Assembly: GCA_948567375.1 (NCBI GenBank)
Contig: OX419759.1
Location: 13,980,744 to 14,044,743, forward strand
Length of the DNA stretch: 64,000 nt
Source: Lunularia cruciata
Lineage: Eukaryota; Streptophyta; Marchantiopsida; Lunulariales; Lunulariaceae
Direction of reading: 5' to 3'
This document shows positions 47,678 to 61,200 of the stretch, in pieces (position 1 is the stretch's first letter; each line of letters opens with the position of its first letter). Below the pieces are notes generated by a model. The model had not been told where the DNA came from. It did no database searches and saw nothing but the letters and a program-made list of their open reading frames with translations. The translations under genes were made by a program, and so were the position numbers.

Positions 47678-50600
47678 TTACACTGCCCGTTCTGCGTCTC
47701 CAGTAAGGGCAGGTTCTGTTGTGGTTGACTCCTGCACCTTGAGAGTGGTTGTTTCTGTACGTGTGTCAACTGAGAAAGTTTCAACAAGTTCACTATCAAT
47801 AACTTCAACTGTCTGCACAGTGTCTGTCGTGGTAGTTACTACTGTTTGAGTAATAGTCGTCACTGTGGAGACTCCTTGAGCACCCGACTGATGAGAGAGC
47901 TCCACCGGACCAGCTCCTTCACCAAGGGCGACAACTCCAGCGGCTTCAATCTCCATCGGTGAGGTATCCACGCCTTTTCCCTGAGTACCATCTGCAAGCT
48001 CCAAATCAACCGGTGCTCCTGTATCTACGTCCATGGCTACAGTGCTTAGGGTGATGCGATCTCCAGATTCACCCGAAGTTTCAAGGGCAGGAGCGGTTTC
48101 TGAGTTACTTGCCGCATCCGATTCGGCAAGAAGCTGACCTCCAGAAACAAACCCTGTGATGGGTGGGACACGTGTGTGATCCAAAAGTCCTGAACCGGAA
48201 GCCTGTGGAGCCTGTCCGTGTGCCTGAACAAAAGCTTGATGCCTGGCATAGTTGACCTGCAAACAAGTAGGTTCCGGGAGTCAGCGAATCTAGGAGTAAG
48301 TCAATAACCAGGACATTGCAGTTTTGAGCAGACCTGACCTCCTAAAAGAACAGGTTCAGTGAGCTATAAAATACAGAACCCGATACCGTAAATGCATGAC
48401 GGACGTCACTCTAGCATTGCAACCTAGGTGTTGTGAGGTAGGAAACAGGAATATGGATTATCGAGGACCAGAGATTCACACGCCCCAAGTGGACCAGCGG
48501 CAGCATTGTTGAATATCCACAGCATCTACTAAAATGCACCTCTAGAAGAAAAGTCGAAAGTGATGCTGACGAATAAGTTATAACTTCAAAACGTAGGTGC
48601 AGGGCAAAAGTTCTGTTGCGAGCACCAAAAAGTTTCGAGCTCGATTGTTTTCGTTACCTGGAAATTGAACTTCTCACTAACTATCATAGCCATTTCCTGA
48701 AGCCCACTGACAAGATGTGCACGCCCGATATCATTCACAAGCCGTTGGGAGGGTTGAGAGTTTTCTTCAGGTACAACTGCTAGTCGATCAGGCCTCTTAA
48801 GAAGCAGCTGGAAAGTGGGTTGTAGCTCGTAACACTGTTCAAAGAGCGAACGCCTGCAGAAGACATAGAGACCAAGACGCGCACGAGACATTGCAACAAC
48901 AAGTCTTCGTACATCTCTCAGATGTCCAACCATGCGCGTCCGTACAAGAGAGAGCAAAATATAATCATTTTGTTGACCCTGAAATCTGTCGACTGTTGTG
49001 ATCTGCGGAAAGGTAGTAAAGGATGATCAGTTACAACTAGCCTTTCAAAATGCCAAGGGAACAAGGTCAACCACAAACTAAAGCAATCAACTGAACTACG
49101 ACGGGAGTAAATGTTCGCTCATTACCTTGCTCGGTCTTCCAAAAAGTGGATGATTTGCACACCTCCTCTCAATCACATCGCGAATTAAATGTTTCTGCCC
49201 GTTGTAAGTACTTAAAATGGAAATCTTGTTTGCAGGGTAGCCTAACAGCCGCATGTACTGGAACACACTGACAACATATTCGGCTTCTCCAAGGTTTTGA
49301 TAGAACCATGGGTTGGGCTCTGACTCCCCTTTCCCTTCGAAATCCGGTACATCAATCAGTTGATATTCATGGGCAAATCCAGCATTCGCCATGTGGAAAA
49401 TCTTCCCCTCTCGCACAGACTTCAAGTCGCCCAACTCTCTATATCTCCAGTTGTATAGCTTAGCTATACTAGCTCGAGCCCTACCCTGAGCATTGAGCTC
49501 AACATAGGGGACGCCGAGCCTGACAAATCTGGTGAAAAGACTCTGGTCCATGTGACTATATTTTTGAAAGGCCATATTCTTCACCACTGGTGGTAGCTGG
49601 TGGTGATCCCCTATTAGAATACAGCGCTTCAAGCGCGCGCGACCATCTTCTTGCCTCTGCAGTAACATTGGAATAAAAGTTTCTATCTCCAATATTTGAG
49701 CACTTTCCTCCATCAGCAGGTTGTCATACTTGAATCCCAGCTGCAAAAAGTCGCGTCGTTTCAAGGCAGCATGGGTGCAGGTCATCGCAACGATTTTTGC
49801 TTGTTTAGCCATAAGATAGTTAGCTCTATCAGCTGTTGACTTCAGTAACTCAAATGCACGGCATTCTTCCAACTCCTGAAACATAGTCTTCAGATGTCGA
49901 TAGCACCCGGTTGCAGCACGCATATCCCGAGCATATGAAGAACCTGTAAAAATTTGCTGAGGTGAATCTTTGAAGTATTCCTTGAAAGGGAACTTCTCTT
50001 TCACAATGTCTGGTTTGCCGTGAGATCCCTCACATATGGCAACAAACTCCTCCCACCTTGAGAGCACATGTAACAATCGAAAATGAGCTGCTGTCTCGCA
50101 GGTGTAAGCAGCATCTTCTGGTATATTCAGAGTTTTTGCCAGTCGCTCCACTTCAGCTAGTAGTTCCAGCCGCCTCGAAAGCATGGCATTTACTCGACCT
50201 TGACGACTAAAGTCAAGTTCTGTCTCCAACTCCTGCTCTCCTTGTCCTAGACGAAGAAGATATCTTGCAGGGACATCTCGCTGTAAGAGATGAGAAACAA
50301 GGTGATCAGAAGACGACACTCAACGAACCTTGTGTCAACGAACCTTGTGGTCTACGTTGACTTGCAAAATATCCCGTGCTGAGAAACATAAAACACGAGC
50401 CATAACAGATAGAGAACCAGACGATGGATGAGCTTCTCGATATGAGGTAATACCTGCATGATCTTCTCAAACAAGTCGTTCAGAGCCTGATTAGAGTGAG
50501 TGATCAGCAACGTCCTTTGCGACGGACAGTTGTGATAGAGAACATTCAGAATCTGTACTGCAGTGTCGGTCTTTCCTGTCCCTGGAGGCCCGACAACCAT

Positions 50601-53600
50601 GGTTAAACCTGGCTGTACTCCAGAGATAATCGCTCCAACCTGTACCATGACATCAACGATGAAACTCAGAACACCAATGCACATATCCACAAAATGAACT
50701 ATCGACATCTGCCACGACACTGAGATCACCAATATCTCGCTGTTTCTCAGTACGATATTACCAGCGGATTACGCCAGAAAACTTCTTTACGTTGATATGG
50801 GAAACATGAATGACAATTAAGGGCAAGGAATTCCTGTAATTTTCATATACTTAAGTGTGAGTAGATTAGAATCTCTACATTATGCACAATACAAGGAATG
50901 ATATAAAAGATGCTCAAGGACAGGTGAGAAAGGAATCCTCCATCGGTCAGACACCCCCCTGAGTAGCTGTAGGACAATCAACGCGAGAACTGCAAGGAGA
51001 TATTATTCATATTTAACTGCTGAAGATGTCGAAGACGAACATAGGAACTCTTCCCACCGCCAATACAGCGACTAGATTACAGAAATGATACTTAAGGTTG
51101 AGGAGAGTGATTCCAGACCTGTACGGGTGTAAACTTGACTGAGTTTCGTTTCGGCTGATCTTGTGGATAAGGTCCTGGATCAGGAGGGACATAGGCCTCG
51201 ACTAGGATCTTCGGTTTTTGTGAGCTATTTTCAGAAGCTTTGACGATAGTTTCTGCGTCAGTCCCTTTCCTTTTCCGACCAATAGATTTCAGCTTCGCTC
51301 CTTCGGGCTTCGAAGCTTTTGGGAGAGTGACACGAAATGGAGGTCTGGGATCCTTGTCCTCTTCGCCATCTGTAGTCAAAAATTGAACCTACACCAGATA
51401 GAAGAGTGACTAAATGTGTCAGCTCCACTCGTGATCCTAAATTATCCTAGTGACTAATGAAGTAACCTGAGAATAAAACAGTCAATGATTCAAAATCTTT
51501 AACTCGGAGAAGTTGGAGAGAAGAGACACACCTCGCTTGAAGGGAAACTTTCAACCAGATGCTGAGCATCAAGGAATGTGTCTTTGAAATCAACGACATC
51601 CAATTGTTGAGGCATATTATGCCACTGTGCTGCAGCAGGGTCTCCGTAACCCAAGAAAATGTCATGAAGCCACTCAGGTACGAAGCAATCTTCATTCATA
51701 AGGTCCCTGATAGACTCAAGAATTGCTTTAAAATTGTTCTCCTTAGGTTTGCGCCTCATGAGTAGATTGAAAGTTCCATACACGTCATCTGCCCCGTCTT
51801 GTGCCATAGCATTCACGTCAATCTGATACTGTGCACTATCTAAAGAAATCAGTGCGGTACGAAGTTCCCCTTGAGGAGGCTTCCAATCCTCTCTCTTGAC
51901 TCTTCCTGTGAAGTCATTCATCAGCTGGTTTCCTTCATCTCGCATCTCAATGACCTCGCAGCCGCGTACATAAACAAGACCGAATTTTTGGGGCACGCTC
52001 AGCTTCGCAGCTTCCTCCTTATCAAGAACTTTGGGTGGAGGAGTTATTGAAAGGAGAAAGAGAACGTCATGCTCCTTCAGCTCATCCCACTCAGACCTTT
52101 TCTCTCCACGGAAAATTCCAATGCTGAAAGTCACTTCGGCATTCACAGCCGAAGGCTTCAGCTCACCAATATTTGGCTGTTTCACTTCCGTTATCTTGAA
52201 CTCTTGAATGGGCACAGCCATCCTGGCCCAACCTGAAAATTTGGTGTCCCCTTCACTGTTTATATAAGCGCCCATGCGCTTCAAGACATCATGGATGTCT
52301 TCCCGTATCTCATACGTCGACTCCAACCGAAATAAGTTGAAATTCCGCAAGAGATAATCATGAAGCGTAAGGAACTGCAGATTCAACTTAGGCAAAGCGA
52401 GACATCCCTCACCAGTGTAGTTTATGCTGGGAACAAGGCTTTCATCCCACATAACTTCTTCATTTGGATAAAGTGGTAGGGCATTTATTGACTGCCTCTG
52501 TGAAAGTCGCTTCTCAAAAGCAGCGACCACAACTTCGAGTAGATAATCAACCCTGCTTGCCCAGGGATCTATCGAAGAGATCAGCTTCAGCTGTCGACAT
52601 TTGAACAGACACTGGCTGGATCAGCAACATCATTTCAGGTGACTAAGATCTACTTCCTTCAGAAAGTTTAGACTGATATCTACTTAGAGTTGCGTAAACA
52701 AGGGTAACACAACCTCAAACGGGCGATGCGTCATAAGGTAATCCGAGAACGCACAACAAGAGATCGTGATTCCTGACCTGTTCGCATACTAAGTGCTTTG
52801 TTTCTTCCGGTGATAACACTGAGAGCTTCTCAATAAGGGCGTCCCTCTTCTCTATGGCACCAATGTTAGACAGGGCCAACTCATGCAACTGCCAGAAAGC
52901 ACAACGATATTAGGAGATGAGGGCGGAAGCCGTCCGATGAAGGGGGGATCCAGAACCCATTAAATGCATATGGAGTGTAGATGAAATGTAAATATGATAT
53001 GAAATGTGAACATGATATTGAGAAATGAGGAGAGAAGCCGTTCGAGGAACGGGAGATCCAGAAACATGATATAGGTAGATGAGAGAAGAAGCCGTTCTAA
53101 GAACGGGTGATCCAGGACTCATTAAATGCATATGATCGGTAACCAGAAACATGATATGTGCAAGTCGAGATGAGTATTCTATCGTAAAGGAGAATAAGTG
53201 AATATAACAAACCGACTGTAAACTGAAGCAAAGGCATAATAGCAACATATCGAGAGCAACACGTGAATAGACAGCACAAAGATAGTCAGTTGATTCTAAT
53301 TATCCTTCAGTTGGCAATCACATAACTCTGGAACTTCACTATCACATGGTTCTACATGGTTAAGACCACCAGCTGCTGTAGAAACTGTACCTTTGGTACT
53401 GATTTGAAAATAAGTCGTTGAAATGCCTGAAGACGAGAACAATGTGCTAGCAACACATCGTCATCGGTCAGCTGTGCCCCTGTTTGTTCATCAATCTCAA
53501 ACCCTTCATAAAATCTGAGGAGATCTACCAATTGTCCGAACAAACGCCCCCGCGGGTGAGTGTAAAGAGGACTCATCCTACACTTTATTACAACGGCAGC

Positions 53601-55845
53601 ATCTTGAACTAACGCCAGTAAATACCTGCATTCCGTCAAGAACATTGGTCAAGACAAAAACTGCGATGTTTGCCAGTACAACATAAAGACAAACAAAAAA
53701 TTACCGTCAAATAAACTAAAAGACAAAGATAAAAGAACAAAAAAAAACCATAATAATAAAAAGGGAGATAAACAATGCGATGATTGTCGGTACAAAATAA
53801 AGAGCAACATCCTCATATTACTTCAAAACCTTTGATACATTAGTGCTAAGATCACAAGAGCGGGAATAAACTTCACCTTCGCGTTGGAAGCTGACTCAAG
53901 AGATCGATCAGAAATTCTGTGAAACGCTCGCAATATAGAAGTGATGCTTCGTCAACGTCAGCTTTGTTACTAAACTTACTCTCAGCAGCCTCTGACATGC
54001 TGTACCCAACAGTAGAGTCCAATATCTTCGATTCACAAAAAGTAACACGAGTAGGTCAATCAATAAGGTCCTCAAGAAGGCATAAGATCTGCTCGTCAAC
54101 TACGTTGTAAGGTTCAAGGTAAAAGTCATAGAATTCACAAAGGACCTACTCAAAGGTAAAGGACTGAATCCTGCGGCAGCGGTTGAGGAGAACCCTAAAA
54201 GCACATACCTGCAGGAACTCTTGTATCAGCGCGGGCAGAAACCTCACTTCCAATTCTTGCTGAGGATCATGCGCGCCGGTACCAGCTTTCCTCGCTAGCT
54301 TTGCTTCTTTCCTCAATAAGTCCTTCCACGGAACTAAAACTTGTGGATGCGAGAAAAATTCCATCTGAAATTTGTGTCACAGACGCAGAATCAACATATG
54401 CAGCTGTCTGTATAGCGGACGAACTTACCACCATCGTCATGAGATGTCACAATTTGGGAAACAAAAGTCTCACAATGCAACGATCTTACTTAGGAAAGGG
54501 CTACTCAAGCATTTACTTCAAAATGAACCAGAGAGAGGACAACCTGAAGGCGACCCGGTGAAAGGGCGTGCCATAGCTTCAAGTGTGCCAACTTCAGGAC
54601 TGGAGACCTGACCATTTCATCCTCCAAACTCTGCAAGAGAAAGATCAAATAAGCAAGTTCGGCCAGAAAGTATCAGGAAGAATGAAAAACACAAGTAGGA
54701 TGGAGAACATGAAGCTCGCTTAGCCAGAGCACATCAGCAAAGTCGCTGTAAGTAAGCGTGATCTTCCGTTACCTGGAAACAGTGTATCATGAAGAGAAGA
54801 TAATTCGTTTTCTCCCTTATGTTCCAAACATGCTCCTCCTGCCATTGAGAAGAAACTATATTAACTTATTGTCCTCGTATCGCAATTGAGAGCTCAACGA
54901 CTAAATCTTTCGCATAAAAGCTTCAAAAGTGAATACAACCAAAAACCACCTCGGACAAACCTTACTTAGTTTACAGAAAAGCTCACATCTGTCTGGGCAA
55001 GGAAACGCTGGGCTACTGAGGTTTGATTATAATACCTGGTGTTTGAGGGTAAAAACTCTTCGGCAAAACGCTGGAAAAACATCCTCCCTGTCATGAAAGC
55101 ATCTCCAAGCTGGCACATTCTCCCGAAACTGCTCCACGCCCCATTAACATCCTGGACGTATTAGCAAAAATTGAGGGTAATTTTGAGACATAATCTTCCC
55201 TTCCTTGTAACAGCTACGATGATATACGAGAACTAACGCCTGTCTCATGGCCCGGATTGCGTTGAAGTCAATCCTGTGATAAGCAGAGTGAAAATCGTGA
55301 CAACTCAGTGACTGTGAGATTGCATTCAGCTGAGTGACAAGTTCCACGACTGATTTGCTCCACTTTAAGGAGACAAAATACTTCTCAACCAAGCCAGGAG
55401 ATATTGTTGGAAATATACTCACCTTTTCGTTGACCATCAGGATTATAGACATAACATGCTCGAATGAAGCTGTAACCGGGTCGAAATTCGGCCACAAGTA
55501 ATTTTCTAGATACTGGCTAATCTCCAGAACCATAACTCGCTGTAGCGGTACTGTCTTGTTTCCACTGGTGAGAGTAAGTTCCGTCCTGTATATGTCAACC
55601 ACCAGCTCCGCATTGAACAGCGGCTTCGACTTGTCATCTTTGGTAACCGACCAGTTCGCCTCTGCAATTTTCGTGATTTTATCACGCTGAATCTCATTAA
55701 GGGTAATTGCCTTGCCAGGCATCAGTCCAAGCTTCTGCTCTACAGATTTTTCTAAAGCCTCCGGCAAAGGAACCACCGGTGGGGTCGCATACTCGGCAAC
55801 TTTGGCCTTCTTGACATGCGTAAAGGTCGACGGAACCGCCGCCAT
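47678..55845 (-). CDS. AQR: Intron-binding spliceosomal RNA helicase Aquarius (plant EMB2765 type), 14 exons
   Basis: Aquarius is an SF1 RNA helicase of the intron-binding complex in the nucleus, where it joins the spliceosome. Exons (GT-AG throughout): 55845-55423, 55128-55036, 54838-54773, 54630-54544, 54364-54209, 54025-53877, 53625-53391, 52888-52778, 52590-51532, 51388-51119, 50639-50454, 50280-49126, 49002-48658, 48256-47678. They sum to 4914 nt, an uninterrupted frame of 1637 residues. The N-terminal armadillo-like scaffold fills roughly residues 1-790. Helicase motifs: Walker A GPPGTGKT about 900-907; MEESAQ in place of DEAD near 1135; GDHHQLPPV near 1169; [10 protein letters not shown] near 1334; MSRARLGL near 1368. 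The ATG at 55845 has a good context (AAAATGGCG) and gives an N-terminus aligned with plant AQR. An in-frame ATG at 55989 would add 48 unlike residues. The last 190 residues are low-complexity and Thr/Val-rich. Exon edges are from homology and splice consensus. Confidence 0.95.
52889..53390 (-). repeat. AQR intron 7 with three hairpin-forming repeats
   Basis: The longest AQR intron (502 bp). GAAGCCGTTC followed by GAACGGG and GATCCAG recurs near 53035 and 53090, with a diverged copy near 52925. In each, CCGTTC and GAACGG can pair around 3 nt. CATTAAATGCATATG also occurs twice. A 112-codon ORF inside the intron is produced by this repeat and ends in a stop before exon 8. Confidence 0.7.
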
Positions 55846-56300
55846 TTTGACTTCCCTATCCTTCAATTCCAACAACCTATCAAAATCCACACCAGATATA
55901 CACCGTGTCTTCGAACCTCCCGCTGCGCAACAAACAGTGGAACCAGCTTCCTTCCTGCTCTGGTCGGTCGCACCGGAATAAATCGTCAAAATCGTGCCAC
56001 ATCTCCCACAGCAATCAGTGTCCTAAAAGCTCGAGCCTACACTATCGACCTCACCAACACTCGAGCAGCACATTGCGCGAGCTCCCTCTTTCACGGTTTC
56101 AAATTGCTGGACGATCTGCACTGCCACCACACCAAGCCCTCACTAAACCCGCCCGTGTTCATTCTAGGGCTGGGCTCTATTCCCCACCTTGTCTCAACTC
56201 ACGACCACCCGGACTTACCCGAGTAAATCCTACATACAGTACGCGTAGTGAGTTACCACTACGGGGATAGAACGGACTGATCCCATGCAGTGCCTACCTG
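55846..56300 (-). promoter_or_regulatory. AQR 5' UTR and proximal promoter, CpG-rich
   Basis: The GC- and CpG-richest part of the window, directly upstream of the chosen start. It has no clear TATA box, as is common for housekeeping genes. A short palindrome GTAGTG/CACTAC lies at 56245-56262. ORFs on the plus strand here are antisense by-products of high GC. Confidence 0.5.
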
Positions 56301-57855
56301 TTTCATGTCCCTTTATGTAAGATTGGTGGGGTGCCCGTGCAAATAGCTGGCCATCCGTACAAAAGGTTAACTTCTGTAGTATAAGTTTTTTGACGCGTCA
56401 AATTAAAGTATAGATGCACAATTTTATTTAAGCCCGCGGACCGTTCCGACTGGTCGGGCACTCCGGGATTATGATTTTGAATAGTTTAGAATTATCATAT
56501 AGAAATCAAATTGTAAAACGTTTCCCCCTGAAAGGAATTATCTATTATACATATCAAAGCTAAGGTATTTAAAAATTAATCTCTTATTATTGCTTTCTAT
56601 CGCAATTTCCATGTATAACAGATTGGAATGTATATATTTCGTCCTGGGTTGAGGTAAACATTTAGATGAATCATGAAATTATATAAAAGAAATTCATGTC
56701 TATTATTAGTTGTGGACAAAGCTAAGAAGAAGTAAATCTATATATCTATATGTTCTAAGGTTTAACAGTGTGAACTTTTGGATGGGTGGTGGTAAATAGA
56801 ATATCGGAACGTACTCAATCGAATGGTAATAAGGAAAACGATGCAAAGTAGATCTTATTCAGCGAAATCTTATTTCTTTCCTCATACGAATCCTCATAAT
56901 AATATACTAATTTTATGAAGGTAAATTCTAGGTAGTAGTAAGTTAATTTAGTCCCATTAGCTTTTCCTTAGGATCGTAATCGGTATTATGTAATAGAGAG
57001 CGTATTGGAGATAATCCCGCTAAGCATATGTATATCAAGATGTGTTCAATAATTCAACGCGATATCAATAGCTAGTCCTTTCATCAATGGTTGAATCAAC
57101 ACATAGGAAAGTGTGCTAATCTGAAATGACTAGCTGACACCCGTGGAGAAGCCACGGGCTTGTTGATACGCGTTAAAGCTCAAAAATGATGTGCCTATAT
57201 GGTGCAATCTTTTAGTAAATGTCATATCTTGAAAATTATTTAGCGATAGTGGAATGAAACTAATCTATGAAATGTTGCAACATTGCTTTTCCTGCCCACT
57301 ACTACTGTGGTTCCAAAATATCTTTTAGATATATGGCCAGAAGATATGCAATTAAAACTAATAAGTGTTTGGCTAATATAGCGAGTATTTCATCATAAAG
57401 TACAGATATAAATACACACGAAAACATTTAAAGTTCAGAAACCTTATCATGGAAATATATTTTAAATCTCAGTCAATTGATGCTATATTGTTCAAAATAT
57501 GCTGACTTTAATGATTTTTCACCAACTAGCCATGATTAATTAAATTACAAGACCTCTGTATAGACCATATTACAAGACCATATTCCGTGATTCGACTTCC
57601 CCTCCCGGTAGGACAAACTATTCGTATAATACTTGAGCAACTTTGTGATTAATTAAACTAAAGGACCTCCTTATAGACAATAGGGAATAGACCATGTTAA
57701 GTAGTGAAATCCCATTGGGTAAGATCCATTGGTAGATGAATACTTGTGCACCTTCGAACAAACAAGAAAAGCTAAGTGCCACATAAAATTGACCATGTGC
57801 AAAGATTGGCTTGAGAGGTAGTTGGTGCTCTTATCTAGAGATTTACCATCAATCA
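56301..57855. other. Intergenic DNA upstream of AQR
   Basis: Moderately AT-rich with some CpG and no recognisable ORF. It contains one tight GC-rich hairpin at 57140-57158. By 57.7 kb the composition shifts to the CpG-poor repeat type. Confidence 0.45.
57140..57158. repeat. CCCGTGG-AGAAG-CCACGGG hairpin
   Basis: 7-bp perfect GC-rich arms with a 5-nt loop in AT-rich surroundings. There is no U-run after it and no ORF beside it. It may be a fragment of a small dispersed repeat. Confidence 0.7.
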
Positions 57856-57858
57856 TAA

Positions 57859-57942
57859 GATTTTCCTCATACTCATTAATGGGATTTTCCTCATACTCAT
57901 TAATTTACCATCAATCATAAGATTTTCCTCATACTCATATGT
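57859..57942. repeat. Three copies of GATTTTCCTCATACTCAT
   Basis: Copies start at about 57859, 57883 and 57921. The outer two also share ACCATCAATCATAA before them. A small local duplication. Confidence 0.85.
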
Positions 57943-58279
57943 TGTCGGTGGGTGATAGCTTGATGTGAGGAATGATCACTTGATCACCATTGCTTAAGAC
58001 AATGAGGATCTCACAATTGATAATCTTCTTCTACATAAACTTGACCTGCATTTGTGTCCCATTGATTAGTCCTTGAGTGTTTTTAGGCTATATATAAGGT
58101 AGACAATTGCATCTTGCTTGAGGATCAGCTTGTGTTGAGTGATTTTGCTGATTTTCATAAAGTTGAGATACTCGATGGGAAAGGCAAGATGCTCCTCGTG
58201 TCCTCATACATGATCTCATAAATACTAAGATATTGAGGATGTCCTAAGAATGTGGTCTAGGATGGTATTGTTCACCTTG

Positions 58280-61200
58280 GTGCAATCTTCATTGCAAGGT
58301 GTGAGAATAACTACCTTGAAAATTTGTGAGGAGGAGATAACGTTTAGAAGATCTTAAGAAATGAAGTCCATGAGAAAGCTAATGTTTAATAGATGAGAGT
58401 GAAGGATGGATTATTGTGTCACCATCCACTTGGAGCAAGTAGCATGCAAACTTATCCTCATCTTCCTATACTCTTATGTTTATTGTGAGTTTGAAGCACT
58501 TGATGTGGATGCAAAGGCTATCGCTCTTTACACTTGCTTGCGTAGCTCCAAATTAGCCACCATGTGGTATGACAAGAAAGCATTATCAAAAGTTGCCATA
58601 CAAGAGAATAAGCTTACCTCCAAAGGGAACATGATGTTTAGTAACAAGTGCAATGTCATGGAATAGACTATTGGTAATTGTAAGGACATCATTTTGTGTC
58701 ATAGAAGCCTCATCAATGATGATGAACAACACATAATAGAGCTTCAAGCACATGTAGATTGTGACTTGACATCTACAACTAACCCGATTGTAATTGTAAT
58801 ATTGATGGGGATCTTGAGGGTGTTATGAAGAGTCAATCCACAGTCTACCAAGATTGCATTATCATTGATCACATCTATCACACTTTTAGAGAGCACACTA
58901 TGACCACTATCAAAACAAACAAGATTTGCATTGTTATCAACAACAAGGTAATAACTATCCTCATATAACTATCCATCTCAAGGATGTTTACACTCATGGT
59001 CTTGGATTATACACCATATATGAAAAAAGTAAGAATAAAACTCAAAAGCATCTCATTTCCAATTATTTGTCACATATTCTACCTAGCACATGGTATGCAC
59101 AATGTTTATAAAAAATATAACTTGAGATGGCACTACTTAATCAATTCATTGGTTCTATGAAAAACTTCTTTTCTAAATCCTCTCATTTGCAAGACCAATT
59201 CAAACGCATTGGAAAAAGCCCACTACCACCTTGGACTACCATCTCTCAATGGTGCATGGATTAATATCACCAATGTGTATCAAAAGATGTAGTTCAAAAG
59301 GTTGGAGAAGTTCATTTTCCAACTCCACAACAAGTTTCTTGACATTTTTCATGCTAATTATCAATCAATCATGGAGCTCCAATTGATACAAAAGTATGAA
59401 TCCTTGTTGGTGATCATCACTCAACTTGAAACTCAAAGACTTACAATACAAGAGCAAGTCAATTTGATCAACAAGGCTAAGATGATCCTATTTGGAAGCC
59501 ATTTAGAGTACCCCAAAAACATTCTCAAAAGAACTCTGACTATGGGTGGTTTATCAATCAACTAGAAAAGCAAACCCTTCTTGCCACATGGACCCATGTC
59601 CTTCCTATTAGCATAAACATCAAGAAAACTTTCTCATGCATGTAGAACCTCATCAACAACATACTAGCTCTTTTCTTCTCAAATCAATCAAAAAATATAT
59701 AGTTCAACTTTGATTTGCTCTAATTTCTTTTATCAAAAAAATTCCAAATTTTTATTCTACATTTAAGTCATTTAAAGTTTTCATATTTTGTATTATAACT
59801 TTATTATTTTATGCATTTTAGAAGGCTTTACTTATCAAAGAGATTAAAGCTATTCAACCTTGAGTCCAACTTTAAAGTGAGAAGCATGTGATAGCAAGGC
59901 AAGCCATGCTTTTGAAATTCAATAGTGTAAATGATGGTAGTAACTTCACCAAAAATCTTGCCTTCCATTTATTTGAGCAAATAGCTTAACATTGAATACT
60001 CTTACAACCAAGTTGAGTTGGAAAGTGGTTGTCTATTGAGTAGATGTGATTTAATTCCATCCTCAATTGCAAGTGAACATCATAAAAAGGTCAAGCTTGC
60101 CAAAAGTCTAAATGATAGCCATTCCATCTTGAAACTTTATTTGCATATGCCTTGGGCTTGGGCTTGGGCTTTAATTATGAGAGGCAAGAAGTATGAAAGT
60201 CTTACCCCCATTTTGGTTATTTACCTCAGCTTGATCATGGGCATACTAAATAAATATTCTTGCATGTCTCAACTTGCATGTCTCAACATTGACATCAATT
60301 AGAGAAATAGCTTGCTTGTAGAGTGAATAGTATGGTAGCCCACTTTGCCTCATCACATGCATATTTTTTCTTCTTCTTTATTTAGAAGTTTGAGAAGCAT
60401 TCAAAGTAGATTAGGATCAATATAAAGGATTGGTTGGTTTTTATTTTGGCCATAGAGAAAACTAGAGATCTGGACCAAAGAAGCATGGAAGAGATCATTG
60501 GAGTAGAATTATCACAAGACCATAAAAGTGGAGCTACTTGAGACCATTGAAGTGGAATTCCTCCCAATATCATTGGCTTTGTCTATCTTTGGCTTGGTAC
60601 CCCCTCAACCATACAAACACTTGCTTGGCTTGGAAGTCAATCATCCATGTCAACAATCACACAAACAAGATATTGTCACTCTAGACAAAGAACTGATTTT
60701 GGTACTTTATGGCACTTCATACATGTGCAAACAACAATGGTTCATCCCTAATGCCTACCAACATTATGAAATAGTTCATTATAGGATATAAGTACATAGC
60801 CTTGGGAGGAGATGAGGTTCATTTAAATGAATTTGTGCAAGTCTTTCCAATCAATGAGAGCACAAATGAGAGGAATTACAAGTTAAAACAAGAGCACCCA
60901 ATAATAGAAACACATTATATAGGGGATAAAGAGAGATTGTGTGAGCAAGTGATTAAGGACATTGCTCAAAGAACAAATTGGTGAAATTAGCATGAATTGG
61001 TGATTATGGTGCACAATTGTGTAATACCATGTCTCCCAAGAAGAAGGAGACAATGGTTGGGATCACATTATGGGGTCTTAGAGTGAGGAAATGGGTGCAT
61101 TACTATTATAACGAGTACCTCAATACCAAGCAAGTGCAATTCCCATTGTGGATTTAGGATTTCACTTACTTGCCAATGATATAAGAGAAAAGAAATCCCA

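Noticed and set aside
47571-47849. Plus-strand ORF over the AQR tail, and similar ORFs at 55.7-56.3 kb
   Set aside because: Antisense shadows of exons and of GC-rich promoter sequence.
52910-53248. 112-codon minus ORF between AQR exons 7 and 8
   Set aside because: It lies inside a GT-AG intron, is built from the local repeat, and stops before exon 8.
55846-55989. Upstream in-frame ATG (55989) adding 48 residues to AQR
   Set aside because: The added residues do not resemble plant AQR N-termini, and the ATG at 55845 has a better context.
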